DNA of 64,000 nucleotides from Paenibacillus bovis (GTDB lineage Bacteria > Bacillota > Bacilli > Bacillales > Bacillaceae_C). Of this stretch, positions 1-9,201 are shown in pieces. Numbering within the stretch: the first letter of the stretch is position 1; every line of letters starts with the position of its first letter. The translations under genes and the position numbers were made by a program. The notes beneath the pieces were generated by a model, which saw only the letters and a list, made by a program, of their open reading frames with translations, ran no database searches and was not told the origin of the DNA. The stretch covers positions 1 through 64,000 of the forward strand of contig VEFU01000019.1 of the NCBI GenBank assembly GCA_007679095.1, written 5' to 3'.

Positions 1-65
1 TCAATGAGGATTGTTTGTTCTTTGTTTGGATAGATTCGAAATTTGAACGCTTTTTTTACTAGCAT
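1..65 (-). mobile_element. tnpB: IS200/IS605-type TnpB, 5' end only (runs off the left edge)
   Basis: Twenty-one codons are visible on the minus strand from an ATG at 65, preceded by a GGAGAGGTG ribosome site. The peptide begins MLVKKAFKFRIYPNKEQ, the characteristic N-terminus of OrfB/TnpB, the RNA-guided nuclease of IS200/IS605 elements. The element lies just downstream of a truncated ATPase gene in the same orientation, so it appears to have inserted into that gene. The rest of tnpB, any tnpA and the right end lie outside the window. Confidence 0.8.
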
Positions 66-88
66 TATTTTCACCTCTCCCCAAAACA

Positions 89-108
89 GAATGTATGTTC
101 TTATTATA
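89..108 (-). promoter_or_regulatory. tnpB promoter region: TATAAT -10 and a LexA-like inverted repeat
   Basis: On the minus strand a perfect TATAAT lies at 108-103. It is followed at 100-89 by GAACATACATTC, one base away from the Bacillus LexA core GAAC-N4-GTTC. No good -35 box was found. The position just downstream of the -10 would suit repression, but a single imperfect site is weak evidence. Confidence 0.35.
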
Positions 109-129
109 TCAAATGGAGGGAGGCTTTGG

Positions 130-330
130 CTACCACCAACCGAAATTCATCTCCCCCTTATCTCTGGGCTTAAGCCCTTCACGAGCTTTAAGAGGGAGTC
201 TTCTTTCGGGGGATGATAAAAACCCCACATTTTCTGGATCATAAACAAAGGAATTGGGGATTCTTCTATGTAACTCGTATGAAGTTTGTGTTTTTCCTGC
301 ACCAAACGCTCCATTTACCCAAATAATCAT
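130..330 (-). pseudogene. AAA-type ATPase/kinase fragment cut by IS insertion
   Basis: The reading frame starts at 330 with [20 protein letters not shown], carrying a clear P-loop (GAFGAGKT). It continues to about DPENVGF (residue 37) and then becomes an unrelated tail of about 29 residues that reads into the left end of the adjacent tnpB element. Intact relatives of this P-loop family are, from memory, about 170-190 residues. Residue 38 onward is therefore probably not native, and the remainder of the gene should lie beyond the IS to the left. The tail contains a perfect 12-bp palindrome (GGGCTTAAGCCC, about 167-178), the kind of subterminal hairpin IS200/IS605 ends carry. Confidence 0.65.
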
Positions 331-354
331 GTTTTCACCTACACTATTAGGCTA

Positions 355-918
355 TCATAATGTGATAGCCTCCATCTCATTTTTCAATATTCCGTAATAC
401 ACTAGGTCCTCAAATCGATTTTCTTTCATTACATGATCCCGTAAAACACCTTCTTGCTGCATCCCGATTTTTTGCAAAACTCTCCCGGACGCTGGATTGG
501 ATGCAAAATAACGAGCAAACACTTTATGGTAGTTTTTTTCCTCAAAAGCAAATTGAACAATAGCTTGCGCAGCTTCTGTCGCAAGACCATTTCCCCAATA
601 GGCTTCCCCTATCCAATAGCCAATTTCTCCTTGATGAAATAAGTGGTTATGAGATAGGGCAATCGCTCCATATATTTCTCCCGTTTCTTTATCGGTTACA
701 GCAAATTCGTATGCTTTGCCTGCAATAAAATTGTCGTAATGATGCTCTATCCAAGTTAAAGCATGATGAAGAGTATAAGGATATGGTAAGTACAAAGTGT
801 TGATAAAAATATTATAGTTATTACAAAGGTTTGTAACTGCTTCAGCATCTGATTTATCAAATAGTCGAAGTAATAATCTGTTCGTCTTAATCGTTTTATT
901 TTGTCTGTCGTATAGCAA
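355..918 (-). CDS. GNAT family N-acetyltransferase (RimJ/RimL-like)
   Basis: A GNAT acetyltransferase of about 187 residues, predicted to move an acetyl group from acetyl-CoA to an amine, possibly a protein N-terminus as in RimJ/RimL. The opening TNRLLLRLF strand, the acetyl-CoA loop (GEAYWGNGLATEAA) and the C-terminal part (FASNPASGRVLQKIGMQQEG) are all typical. An ATG at 942 would add eight residues but has only a weak ribosome site. Within those codons is AGGAGG, eight bases before a TTG at 918, so 918 is the preferred start. The substrate cannot be told from the sequence. It lies between the IS-disrupted ATPase fragment and the MoxR operon and shows no functional link to either. Confidence 0.85.
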   Translation of the reverse strand: MLYDRQNKTIKTNRLLLRLFDKSDAEAVTNLCNNYNIFINTLYLPYPYTLHHALTWIEHHYDNFIAGKAYEFAVTDKETGEIYGAIALSHNHLFHQGEIGYWIGEAYWGNGLATEAAQAIVQFAFEEKNYHKVFARYFASNPASGRVLQKIGMQQEGVLRDHVMKENRFEDLVYYGILKNEMEAITL

Positions 919-954
919 TTTCAAAACCTCCTCTTCATACATGAAAAGCTGTCC

Positions 955-1128
955 CTATTTCTGTTTTCTTTTCTTCTCTATCCACATATTAAAGTAATAA
1001 AGAATCCAATAAAGGATAGGTATGAGAAACACATAATATCTTTGATTTTCTGGAAGATAGATTAATAGGATGATGCCAATAACAAGCAAGAGTGGCATCA
1101 TCGTAAAATAAAATTTGGCTTTACTCAC
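955..1128 (-). CDS. Small two-TM membrane protein, last gene of the MoxR operon
   Basis: A 57-residue protein that starts at a GTG overlapping the TGA stop of the preceding gene (GTGA), with GGAGAT a few bases upstream. It has two hydrophobic stretches, about residues 10-25 and 32-46, separated by a short polar loop (PENQRYY). The C-terminus is basic (EKKRKQK), suggesting it faces the cytoplasm. The start overlap makes translational coupling to the DUF4129-like gene likely. I do not recognise the family. It may be a small accessory subunit of the neighbouring membrane protein. Confidence 0.6.
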   Translation of the reverse strand: MSKAKFYFTMMPLLLVIGIILLIYLPENQRYYVFLIPILYWILYYFNMWIEKKRKQK

Positions 1129-2441
1129 TTTTTATCTCCATTCATTATTAATAGATAAATCTCATCCATCGTCTTCTCATCAATATCCCGTTCTCCGTAT
1201 CTTGTTTTTTCATAGGAATCCATTAACAATTCGATCCGTTCTTTATCATCAGGTAACAGCGATCGTAGTTCACTTAATATTTCACGTGGTGTACTTGCAG
1301 GTTGAATGGCAATACCTTGTTGGTTACTCAAGTAATTGCGATATATATAGCGTACCTTTTCTTGCATATTTAACGAATTCCAGTCCTGATCCCGTTTAAA
1401 TATTTTCCCAACGAGATTCGCTACTTTTTCCTGCTGAGCCTTTTTCCACTCGTCCCAATCAAATACGCTTTCTTTTTCATCTGTATAATAGCCGTCTTCT
1501 TTCTGAAAATGAGCTCGATTACTTATTTGTTTTAAAAAGGCAATAAATTTAAAAAACATCCTTTTTATCCACAGACGACTTCTTTTGATCATTAACAATA
1601 AGACAAATACTACAAGCACAATTAAGCAAATATAGACGAAATAAAGCATCACTGTTTCAAGAAATTTCATAATTGCCGATTGTTTCGCTGGTTCCTGCAT
1701 ACCAGGCAGAAGTGGATTTGCTGGGGGTGATTCCATTGGAGGTACCTCACCCTCGCTAGTCGATTGGCCGAAAAGCCATTTCAAAATAGTTCTAATGGTA
1801 TTCCAAATAGTATCACGAATGATGGTACCCGTTGTCAATAGAATGGCAATAATAACTGTAATGATGAATAACAAGCGATTATGTCTTTTCACACCACTGC
1901 TCACATATGGGTTTTCCTCTTTTGATAGGGAGGATGCTTTCAGTGTCTCTGTATTCGTAATGAACAACGTAATAACGACTGCAACTACTCCACATGTGGT
2001 GACGATATTTTCATATATTAATAGCCGATCGACGAAGTGATAGATAAAGTAACAGACAAAATAAATAATAAAAGCCATTAACCATAAATAAGAAATTGGT
2101 AGTAAACTATCCCAATTGCGACTCGCATACAACATCCCTCTATAAGCTACGATAGAATGCAGAATGATGAGTAGGAATAAAAAAATTAGGTTTTCCGCTA
2201 ACATATAGCTTGGAATAATCCCTATGATTATTGCGAGTAAAGGATAAATAGACCAATTAACTGGTAAGATATTTTTCACCATAATACCAAATGAAAAAAC
2301 TCCGAATACAATAGGAAGCCATAACATGATAGCTTCTTTTGGAAGGAGAAACGTACCTATTAAAAGGATGATAGGAAAGAATAAAAGGTATTCCACAAAA
2401 CCACGCACAATGTCTAACGCTATTTTTCTGGTAAACTGCAT
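1125..2441 (-). CDS. DUF4129-like multi-TM membrane protein of a MoxR/DUF58 operon
   Basis: A 438-residue protein with about six to seven membrane segments in the N-terminal 160 residues and at about 190-215, a Pro/Ser-rich loop, another segment near 270-295, and a soluble C-terminal domain. That last domain (VRYIYRNYL ... ASTPREIL) resembles DUF4129, often seen at the C-terminus of transglutaminase-like membrane proteins. No transglutaminase Cys-His-Asp core is visible, so this is a shortened version. It follows DUF58 by 15 bp with a strong GGAAGGGGG site. MoxR-DUF58-DUF4129 sets are thought to act in cell-surface or stress-related assembly; the specific job here is unknown. Confidence 0.75.
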   Translation of the reverse strand: MQFTRKIALDIVRGFVEYLLFFPIILLIGTFLLPKEAIMLWLPIVFGVFSFGIMVKNILPVNWSIYPLLAIIIGIIPSYMLAENLIFLFLLIILHSIVAYRGMLYASRNWDSLLPISYLWLMAFIIYFVCYFIYHFVDRLLIYENIVTTCGVVAVVITLFITNTETLKASSLSKEENPYVSSGVKRHNRLLFIITVIIAILLTTGTIIRDTIWNTIRTILKWLFGQSTSEGEVPPMESPPANPLLPGMQEPAKQSAIMKFLETVMLYFVYICLIVLVVFVLLLMIKRSRLWIKRMFFKFIAFLKQISNRAHFQKEDGYYTDEKESVFDWDEWKKAQQEKVANLVGKIFKRDQDWNSLNMQEKVRYIYRNYLSNQQGIAIQPASTPREILSELRSLLPDDKERIELLMDSYEKTRYGERDIDEKTMDEIYLLIMNGDKK

Positions 2442-2456
2442 TTCCCTTCCCCCTTC

Positions 2457-3554
2457 CTAACCTGCTCTTTTATATAAAACATCTTGATGGAGGGAATGAA
2501 CCTCAACAGAATTTCCATTCGCCTCTAATTTCTTACAAAGCTCCTCCATCTTCTCCGTCATAATGTTGGAGATTATGAGTATATCCATGCCTTCTATATG
2601 TTTATCTACTTCGGCTTGGAGAAAATAGTCAAAGTACGTACTCGTACCTATTTTTAACTTTGCCATTGTTTCTAATAGATACGTAAGTTGTTGTTTTCCA
2701 TTGGCTGGATCAATACTGATTGCTTGTTTGTCATCTTTATCAATGTACGAATTACATCCAAACCCAATATGGATTCCTTTGAATATGGCATATTGAGTGA
2801 TGGAAGCAGCATAGGAAATAGTTTCTTCCATTGATGCTTCGTCGACAATGGGACGCCATATGTCTTCTGTTTGATTAAAGTTTAAATAAATCATAATGTG
2901 ATGGTCTGCAGAGAAATCCTTTTTCGTAACTTGTAACCTATTCGTTCTTGCTGTTGATTTCCAATTAATAGAATTTAGTGGATCTCCACTCGCATAATCA
3001 CGAACACCAGCTGTTAAAAATGGATCATCGATAATCCACCTTTTGTCAATCACCTCACCTAACCAACTATGGGCAGGTAATGGTAAATCCTCTTGCTTTA
3101 TAAGTGGAGGGTATACAATGATCTCTGCTGTCGAATTCACACTTGTAAATGTTTTATCAATACCAAATATATCACCTGTTGAAAGCGAAACGGTCTGGAA
3201 CTGGTAAAATCCACGTTTCGTACATGTTAGCTTCTGTCTACGAGTAACTTTTTGATATGGCATTAAGCTAAATAAAGTGCGATGAAATGCATTACTATTA
3301 ATCTCATTATCGATTGCAGCAGACTGATGAAATTGTAAGCTCGGGTCAATCTTTGATTCAAGTCGCAACCATGGAACAGGGAGCAATTTGGGGTTAGAAA
3401 CTTCGTCAATCATTTCTACAACTTCCCCTTCAAAAACAGCCCGTTCACTAAAAGAGCGATTATACTCCACCTTCCTTAATCCCCATTTCCCAAAGACGAA
3501 ACTTTGAATACCTATCACCACAAACGTAGTAAAGATAAACCATGCGATATTCAT
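2457..3554 (-). CDS. DUF58 domain protein (MoxR partner, vWA-like fold)
   Basis: A 365-residue protein with one N-terminal membrane segment (residues 1-20). A beta-rich middle is followed by the DUF58 signature at about residues 180-205 (GVRDYASGDPLNSINWKSTA). The C-terminal part is related to von Willebrand A domains but lacks a convincing complete MIDAS motif. Partners of MoxR ATPases commonly have this structure. It lies 3 bp from moxR and is probably co-translated with it. The function, presumably acting as an adaptor or substrate of the MoxR chaperone at the membrane, is inferred from the family. Confidence 0.85.
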   Translation of the reverse strand: MNIAWFIFTTFVVIGIQSFVFGKWGLRKVEYNRSFSERAVFEGEVVEMIDEVSNPKLLPVPWLRLESKIDPSLQFHQSAAIDNEINSNAFHRTLFSLMPYQKVTRRQKLTCTKRGFYQFQTVSLSTGDIFGIDKTFTSVNSTAEIIVYPPLIKQEDLPLPAHSWLGEVIDKRWIIDDPFLTAGVRDYASGDPLNSINWKSTARTNRLQVTKKDFSADHHIMIYLNFNQTEDIWRPIVDEASMEETISYAASITQYAIFKGIHIGFGCNSYIDKDDKQAISIDPANGKQQLTYLLETMAKLKIGTSTYFDYFLQAEVDKHIEGMDILIISNIMTEKMEELCKKLEANGNSVEVHSLHQDVLYKRAG

Positions 3555-3557
3555 AAA

Positions 3558-4526
3558 TTATGAGAGTCCTTTCCCAGATAATTCTTCTGTAGGAACCCGG
3601 ACATCTTCGATAATTCTGTCTAAAATTGCAGCAATCTGATTTTCTCTTACTCGTTTTGCATGTGATAGGATGATTCGGTGTCCAAGTACTGGTTTCACCA
3701 TTGCTTTCACATCATCTGGAGTGACAAATTCTCTTCCTTTTATTAAGGCATGAACTTGAATAGCCTTCAGCAATGCTTGGCTGCCACGCGGACTAACCCC
3801 AAGTTCGATATCATCATGATTACGTGTCTTTTCAATAATATCCATTACATATTCGTACATATCATCACTTATAAAAACGTGTGAATAAATTTGTTGTGCT
3901 TCTACAATTTCTTCTTTAGTTGCAACTGCCTCTAATTGATGAAGAGGATTTTTTTCCTTAAATCGCTTTAAAATAGCAATCCCTTCTTCTTTGGTGGGAT
4001 AACCCATATTTATTTTTAACAAAAAACGATCTAGCTGTGCTTCTGGGAGTGGGAAAGTGCCTTGGCTTTCTAGTGGATTTTGCGTTGCGATGACGATAAA
4101 CGGATTTTCTAATGTATGTGTTTCACCATCAATGGTTGTCTGTCTTTCTTCCATACATTCTAAGAGGCTCGACTGCGTTCTAGGTGTAGCTCGATTAATT
4201 TCATCCGCTAAAACGATATTAGAAAAAATTGGACCTGATCGAAATACAAATTCAGATTCCTTCTGACTATAGAAGTTAATACCAGTTACATCAGAAGGTA
4301 GTAAATCAGGAGTAAACTGTATGCGTTTATATGTACAATCTAATGATTGTGCTAGCGATTTTGCTAATAACGTCTTCCCTGTTCCAGGTACATCCTCCAG
4401 CAAAATATGTCCTGACGAAATAAGTGCGACCATTATATGATCAATCGTTTCGTCTTTGCCAATGATGACTTGCTGAATATTTCCCTTCACTTTATCAACG
4501 AGATGTTTCACTAAATTCATTTGCAC
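3558..4526 (-). CDS. MoxR family AAA+ ATPase
   Basis: A 322-residue AAA+ ATPase of the MoxR branch. Walker A is GHILLEDVPGTGKTLLAKS (about residues 35-53), Walker B is VLADEINRATPRTQSSLLE, and sensor 1 is VIATQNPLESQGTFPLPEAQ. The lid domain is present to the C-terminus, so the protein looks intact. It starts at a GTG with GGGGAG upstream. MoxR proteins act as chaperones for vWA/DUF58 partners, and the next gene is such a partner. It lies 57 bp downstream of the ROK regulator gene with no obvious terminator between, so read-through is possible, but functionally it belongs with the DUF58 operon. Confidence 0.9.
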   Translation of the reverse strand: MQMNLVKHLVDKVKGNIQQVIIGKDETIDHIMVALISSGHILLEDVPGTGKTLLAKSLAQSLDCTYKRIQFTPDLLPSDVTGINFYSQKESEFVFRSGPIFSNIVLADEINRATPRTQSSLLECMEERQTTIDGETHTLENPFIVIATQNPLESQGTFPLPEAQLDRFLLKINMGYPTKEEGIAILKRFKEKNPLHQLEAVATKEEIVEAQQIYSHVFISDDMYEYVMDIIEKTRNHDDIELGVSPRGSQALLKAIQVHALIKGREFVTPDDVKAMVKPVLGHRIILSHAKRVRENQIAAILDRIIEDVRVPTEELSGKGLS

Positions 4527-4583
4527 TGGGTATCTCCCCTTTTCCTCTCAAATTCTAATTCAATCGGTAATACTCTTTTACTA

Positions 4584-5771
4584 CTACTTGTATATTGGTG
4601 ATGTGAAAATCTCCTCTAGCACAAGTGCGCACGCACCAATTAACCACACATCATCACCTAAATCTGAAATATGGACATTTATTTTTTTCTCATAACCAGA
4701 AAAGAAATTATTTTCTACCTCTTGTAATATCCCATCCTTCACATATGGCATTCCTCTGAGCCCTTCACCTCCAAGTATGATTGCTTCTGGGTTTAAAAAA
4801 TTAATGACACTTTTCATCCCTACTCCTAGATTTTTCCCCTGTTTTATAAGGAGTTGTTGAATATCTTTGTTCCCATTTTCTGCCGCAACATAGAGTGTAT
4901 CTATATTAATTGAATCAACATCTGTATTGGAAAGATGTAAATCTGCTGCCTCTTGAATAAGATATTGATCAGAAGTATACATTTCTAGACATCCGTTTTG
5001 GCCACAGTAACAGCGCTTTCCATTTCTTTCTATTATCATATGTCCAAATTCACCAGCACCACCGAAATTTCCACGGAATAACGTTCTATTAATGACAATT
5101 CCAGCTCCAATACCAACCCCAAAAGTGACTCCGATGTAGTGGTTATACACTTTACCAACTCCATCCCAAAGGTGGGCCAAAGAGAAAACGTTTGCATCAT
5201 TATCTATCAAAACAGGAACATTAAAATGTTTTTCTAATGGTTGAAAATCAATATCCTTCCAATTAAGAATAGGAGAATAATCAAGGATTTTTTTAGAAGG
5301 ATTTACGATTCCTGAAATGGCAATTCCAATCCCATTTAGTTTTTGTTCCTTGTCCAGAGTGCTTAATAAACTTTCCATTTTATCGATTATTTTACTCAAC
5401 ATTGCTTTTTTTGTAATATTCCCTTCTAAATCAAAGGAAATTTTCCGCATAATTTTCGCATTAAAATCCGCAATCGCCATAATAATTTGCTTTGGCTCAA
5501 TTTTTATTCCAATAACGGAACCAATATTCTCATTAAATTTTAATAGGATTGGTTTCCTGCCACCATTAGATGGTCCTGCTCCTACTTCATTTACATATGA
5601 TTCCGATATTAATGATTCTACAATGTTAGTAATGGTAGATAAACCTAGGTTTGTATTTTTAGCAAGGGTTGTACGTGAAATGGGCCCATTTAGGCGAATT
5701 TGATTAATTACAAGTGATCTATTTAATTCCTTTATTAGGTCTTTATTTCCTTTACGTAATTGTTTAGTCAT
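4584..5771 (-). CDS. ROK family transcriptional repressor (XylR/NagC-like)
   Basis: A 395-residue ROK protein. An N-terminal winged helix-turn-helix (about residues 15-65, GPISRTTLAKNTNLGLSTIT) is followed by the sugar-kinase-like ROK domain. The ROK zinc site is visible as HMIIERNGKRCYCGQNGCLE. Glucose- or xylose-sensing ROK repressors control sugar operons and are released by the sugar. It sits directly downstream of the GH97 glucosidase on the same strand with a hairpin between them, so it is a strong candidate local regulator of the glucan locus. The effector is unknown. The start has AGGAG immediately upstream. Confidence 0.85.
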   Translation of the reverse strand: MTKQLRKGNKDLIKELNRSLVINQIRLNGPISRTTLAKNTNLGLSTITNIVESLISESYVNEVGAGPSNGGRKPILLKFNENIGSVIGIKIEPKQIIMAIADFNAKIMRKISFDLEGNITKKAMLSKIIDKMESLLSTLDKEQKLNGIGIAISGIVNPSKKILDYSPILNWKDIDFQPLEKHFNVPVLIDNDANVFSLAHLWDGVGKVYNHYIGVTFGVGIGAGIVINRTLFRGNFGGAGEFGHMIIERNGKRCYCGQNGCLEMYTSDQYLIQEAADLHLSNTDVDSINIDTLYVAAENGNKDIQQLLIKQGKNLGVGMKSVINFLNPEAIILGGEGLRGMPYVKDGILQEVENNFFSGYEKKINVHISDLGDDVWLIGACALVLEEIFTSPIYK

Positions 5772-5852
5772 TCATCTTTCTCCTAGACTATATTTTCCCT
5801 ATCTTGCTGTAAGAATCTTCAATAATATTATTATAATAACATACTAACGAAA

Positions 5853-5881
5853 TAATCCCCATCATTGAAATGGGGATTATC
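5853..5881 (-). terminator. Hairpin after the GH97 gene
   Basis: An inverted repeat AATCCCCAT / ATGGGGATT with a short loop lies between the GH97 stop and the ROK start. The T-run on the minus strand is short, so termination may be partial. Confidence 0.55.
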
Positions 5882-5908
5882 ATCATACTAAGACGGTAGG
5901 TAATTACT

Positions 5909-8900
5909 TCACTTTATAAGTTCAATGGAGTTAAGTGGTCCTTCGTAAAGTCCACCGCCTCCAGTACCGTCAAATACGCGTATACTAATTATATTCTCTT
6001 CACCAAATTTTATAGCAGAAGCAGGGATTACATATTCCCGTACTTTTTCCCATGCCGTTTCCATGCCTTCCCCATTATTTTCAGAAGGAAAGACCCCGGA
6101 TTGACCAATTTTCTCTCCATTAAAATAGGTTACATCAACATCATCAATTTTTCCTAAGGTTATCTTTAATGAATACCCGTTCCACTCTATTGGAATATGG
6201 ATTTTTTTCCGATACCAACCATATACATTATCAGCTGTATACTGGGAATGAGTTTCCCAAGATGAAGGCAGTGTTACCGAAGACCAGTCACTATCATCAA
6301 ACTCCATATCTTTCCACTTTGGAGCGTCCCCTTGTTTAAACAACCAATTTCCGGACAAGTTAATCACTGGTAATGCAACAATAACAGGCTCGTGATTGCC
6401 AATAGAAACTTCATAGATGCCTATATCTGTAGGAAGTTTATATGAAAACCTTACTGTTTTTGTTCCTCCCCCTGCTTTTGCATGCACTTCTACGGTTTGC
6501 GTTTCTACTTGTTCTCCATTAATGTATAAGGGAACATCGACAGTTCCAGTTGAACTGCCAAGATTTTTTACTGTAGCCGTAGCAATGATCGTATTGGATG
6601 CGACCTCCAATCGGAAATCACTATATTCAAATGATGGTTCTTTCTCCGTAACTTTGATGTTTTTGATTTCGTTATTAATTTTTATGGAGTAATCCCCTAA
6701 CTCAAAGAGTTTATCATAGATTAATTGCACTTCTTTTTGAGTTTGAGGTGCAATTCTAATAGTCTCCTCTACAACGGTTTCATCATCTATTTGCATTTCT
6801 ACCTTTTTGCTAGCTAAAACATTTCCATCGTTTTCAAAGGTAATGTGAATATCTAGTACATCATTGGCTTGTATAGTTGTTGGTAATTCAGTGAAAGTGA
6901 TCTTTACATTAGGTCGTGAATACTGCGGAATTACACCTTGTTCCTCCTCTGTAGCGGGGTAAATTCTAACAGCTTGCCCTCCCCCAGCAGCAAGAGAAGC
7001 AATTAGTGTATCTTCACTATTCACTATTACTTTTGTCAGATCAACTGGAGTAGGATTCTTTTCCCAGTGTGCCTCTTCACCATCGGAGTAAATTTCCGCA
7101 ACATATTGCTGGCCGTTTTCCAAGAAGCCGAGTGGAATCGTTATTTCCCTTGTCTCTTCATCTGTGATACTACCAATATACCACTCTTCGCCACAACGAC
7201 GGACAATCGTTACATAATCACCAATCTCGGCATTCGGTACGATAATATCATCCCAGGTCACAGGGACATCTTTAATAAATTTAAATTCTGGTAAAATTTC
7301 ACCTTGTGCATCCAAATAGTTTTCTGGGAGGTCTGTAACCATCTGAGCGCCGCTTGTGATAATTACATATAGTGCTAGCTGTTGGGCTCGAGTCGATGGA
7401 ACACGTTCCTCCCTGCCCGCGATTTCTACATCAAAAATACCTGGTGTGTAATCGATTGGTCCTGCCATCATCCTTGTAAATGGCAAGGTTGTTAGATGTG
7501 AAAGATAATGCCCTGCACTCCAAGCATTATACTCCATTCCCATCACACCTTCGCTACTTACCCAATTCGGGTATGTACGGACTAATCCAGTACTTTTAAT
7601 CGGCTCATGAATATTCAGCATTATTTTATGCTCGGCAGCTTTTTTTATCGTGTGCAGGTAATGGTTTACCATATATTGACCGTGGTGATGGTATCCTTCT
7701 GGATTTCTCATACCATTATCGGCAACATAGCCACTTTTTATTGCACTTATTCCTAAGTTTTCATAGAGTGAGTAAGCTTCATCCACTTGCGTTTCATAAT
7801 TGATGATATCCCCAGATGTTTCGTTGTGAGCAATATAATGAACACCGCGCTCTTTTCCATATTGAACTACTTCTTCTAAATCAAAATCCGGATATGCCTT
7901 CGTAAAATCGAATAAATGGCCATTATCCATCCAATTACCGTCCCAGCCAATATTCCATCCTTCCACAAGTAGTCCTATGTCTTGCTGTTTGCTATCTAAG
8001 TACTGATGGGCAAAATCAATATATCTCTTAGCATTTTCGGTTGTAGCACCATGCTTATCTCCAGATGCCCAAGTTGACTTATCGATATGCATTTCCCACC
8101 ATATACCGACATACTTCATTGGTGTGATCCAGGATGTATCCGCCAATACATTGGGATCATTAAGATTTTCTATCAAATCCGATTCTACTAATGCTCCTGC
8201 ATTCTCTCCGATTTGAATCGTTCTCCATGGCGTAATGACAGGATAGGATTCTTTTATAACTTTCACCTCACTATTTGGCCAAGGAGCCAAAATAGATGTT
8301 AGTGTGTTTTTCCCGCTCCTTTTTAATGCCATTCCTGCATAATCAACAAGTGCAGCTTCATGAATAGTTATATGAATGCCCTCTGGTGTTTTCATAGTGA
8401 ATGGAGTGTGAACCTCAAATACCTCATTTAATGGAGTTTGCTCATAATTATATTCATAGCTATCCCAATCCTTTGGAATCCACCAGGATGTATTGTTATC
8501 GGCTAATTTGAATTCTGTGTCTTCCGAGGTAATTTGTAGTACCCCACTTAGGTTTTCCTGCTTTGGTAGTATGTATCTAAAACCGACACCATCATTAAAC
8601 ACTCTGAATTCTACATCCATTTTTCGGTTTGGTTTATCCTTTTCCTGCAAATGGACCGTTAATTGTTTATAATGATTTTCAACAGATTGCTTTTCTCCCC
8701 ATACCGGCTCCCATGTTTCTTCGAATTCTTCTATAGATGTATTTATTATTTCAAAATTTTGCTGAAGCGGTTCCTGATCTCTTAATTGAAAACCTAACTG
8801 AGAGGGTTCAATTACATTTGTTCCATTAAAGGAAACTTCATATTGCGGGGTTCCATTACTTGAAAGTCTAAATATTAAACCTACTTTTCCGTCTGGTGAA

Positions 8901-9049
8901 TGGACTAGTTCTTCCATGCTAACTGTTGATTTCTCCATAGCATCTGTCTCTTTTTTCTTATCAAATGTAAATTTATATATACCTAGACTGATAAGTAATA
9001 ACACTATACATATAGACAGTATAGTAATAATCATTCTTCTTTGTATCAC
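5909..9049 (-). CDS. Membrane-anchored GH97 alpha-glucosidase with CARDB-like and galactose-binding-like C-terminal domains
   Basis: A 1046-residue exo-acting glycosidase. Residues 6-26 form a signal anchor with no lipobox. GH97 occupies about 45-690. The SusB active-site pattern is present with the right spacing: E410 (HNETSG), E482 (NIHEPIKSTG) and E506 (GMEYNAW) match SusB E439, E508 and E532 (gaps 72/24 against 69/24), and E500 fits a calcium ligand. IKSGYV lacks the Asp nucleophile of retaining members, so an inverting alpha-glucosidase is predicted; SusB cuts alpha-1,4 and alpha-1,6 bonds. Residues about 700-885 look like two CARDB-type beta-sandwiches and about 890-1046 like the sugar-binding domain of GH2 enzymes. 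Single-domain GH97 proteins are about 640-740 residues, so these tails are additional. The start is GTG after GGAGGAG. Confidence 0.9.
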   Translation of the reverse strand: MIQRRMIITILSICIVLLLISLGIYKFTFDKKKETDAMEKSTVSMEELVHSPDGKVGLIFRLSSNGTPQYEVSFNGTNVIEPSQLGFQLRDQEPLQQNFEIINTSIEEFEETWEPVWGEKQSVENHYKQLTVHLQEKDKPNRKMDVEFRVFNDGVGFRYILPKQENLSGVLQITSEDTEFKLADNNTSWWIPKDWDSYEYNYEQTPLNEVFEVHTPFTMKTPEGIHITIHEAALVDYAGMALKRSGKNTLTSILAPWPNSEVKVIKESYPVITPWRTIQIGENAGALVESDLIENLNDPNVLADTSWITPMKYVGIWWEMHIDKSTWASGDKHGATTENAKRYIDFAHQYLDSKQQDIGLLVEGWNIGWDGNWMDNGHLFDFTKAYPDFDLEEVVQYGKERGVHYIAHNETSGDIINYETQVDEAYSLYENLGISAIKSGYVADNGMRNPEGYHHHGQYMVNHYLHTIKKAAEHKIMLNIHEPIKSTGLVRTYPNWVSSEGVMGMEYNAWSAGHYLSHLTTLPFTRMMAGPIDYTPGIFDVEIAGREERVPSTRAQQLALYVIITSGAQMVTDLPENYLDAQGEILPEFKFIKDVPVTWDDIIVPNAEIGDYVTIVRRCGEEWYIGSITDEETREITIPLGFLENGQQYVAEIYSDGEEAHWEKNPTPVDLTKVIVNSEDTLIASLAAGGGQAVRIYPATEEEQGVIPQYSRPNVKITFTELPTTIQANDVLDIHITFENDGNVLASKKVEMQIDDETVVEETIRIAPQTQKEVQLIYDKLFELGDYSIKINNEIKNIKVTEKEPSFEYSDFRLEVASNTIIATATVKNLGSSTGTVDVPLYINGEQVETQTVEVHAKAGGGTKTVRFSYKLPTDIGIYEVSIGNHEPVIVALPVINLSGNWLFKQGDAPKWKDMEFDDSDWSSVTLPSSWETHSQYTADNVYGWYRKKIHIPIEWNGYSLKITLGKIDDVDVTYFNGEKIGQSGVFPSENNGEGMETAWEKVREYVIPASAIKFGEENIISIRVFDGTGGGGLYEGPLNSIELIK

Positions 9050-9076
9050 TTCGCTCCTCCCCCTTTCCCACGTGTA

Positions 9077-9099
9077 TAAAAGTGCTTACATAAATTATA
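9077..9099 (-). promoter_or_regulatory. Candidate GH97 promoter -10 with overlapping cre-like site
   Basis: On the minus strand a perfect TATAAT (9099-9094) is followed directly by TGTAAGCACTTTTA (9090-9077), which matches 12 of 14 positions of the CcpA cre consensus TGWAANCGNTNWCA. The central CG is broken, and no good -35 was found. The position near +1 would suit glucose repression. Confidence 0.35.
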
Positions 9100-9201
9100 G
9101 TCCACAAGTTTTTGAAGGAATATGACGGAAGCAATATATAGTAAATTCAGACACTGTCCTGTTAATAAACTTCACCATACTTCTATGAATTTCCTAAAAA
9201 T

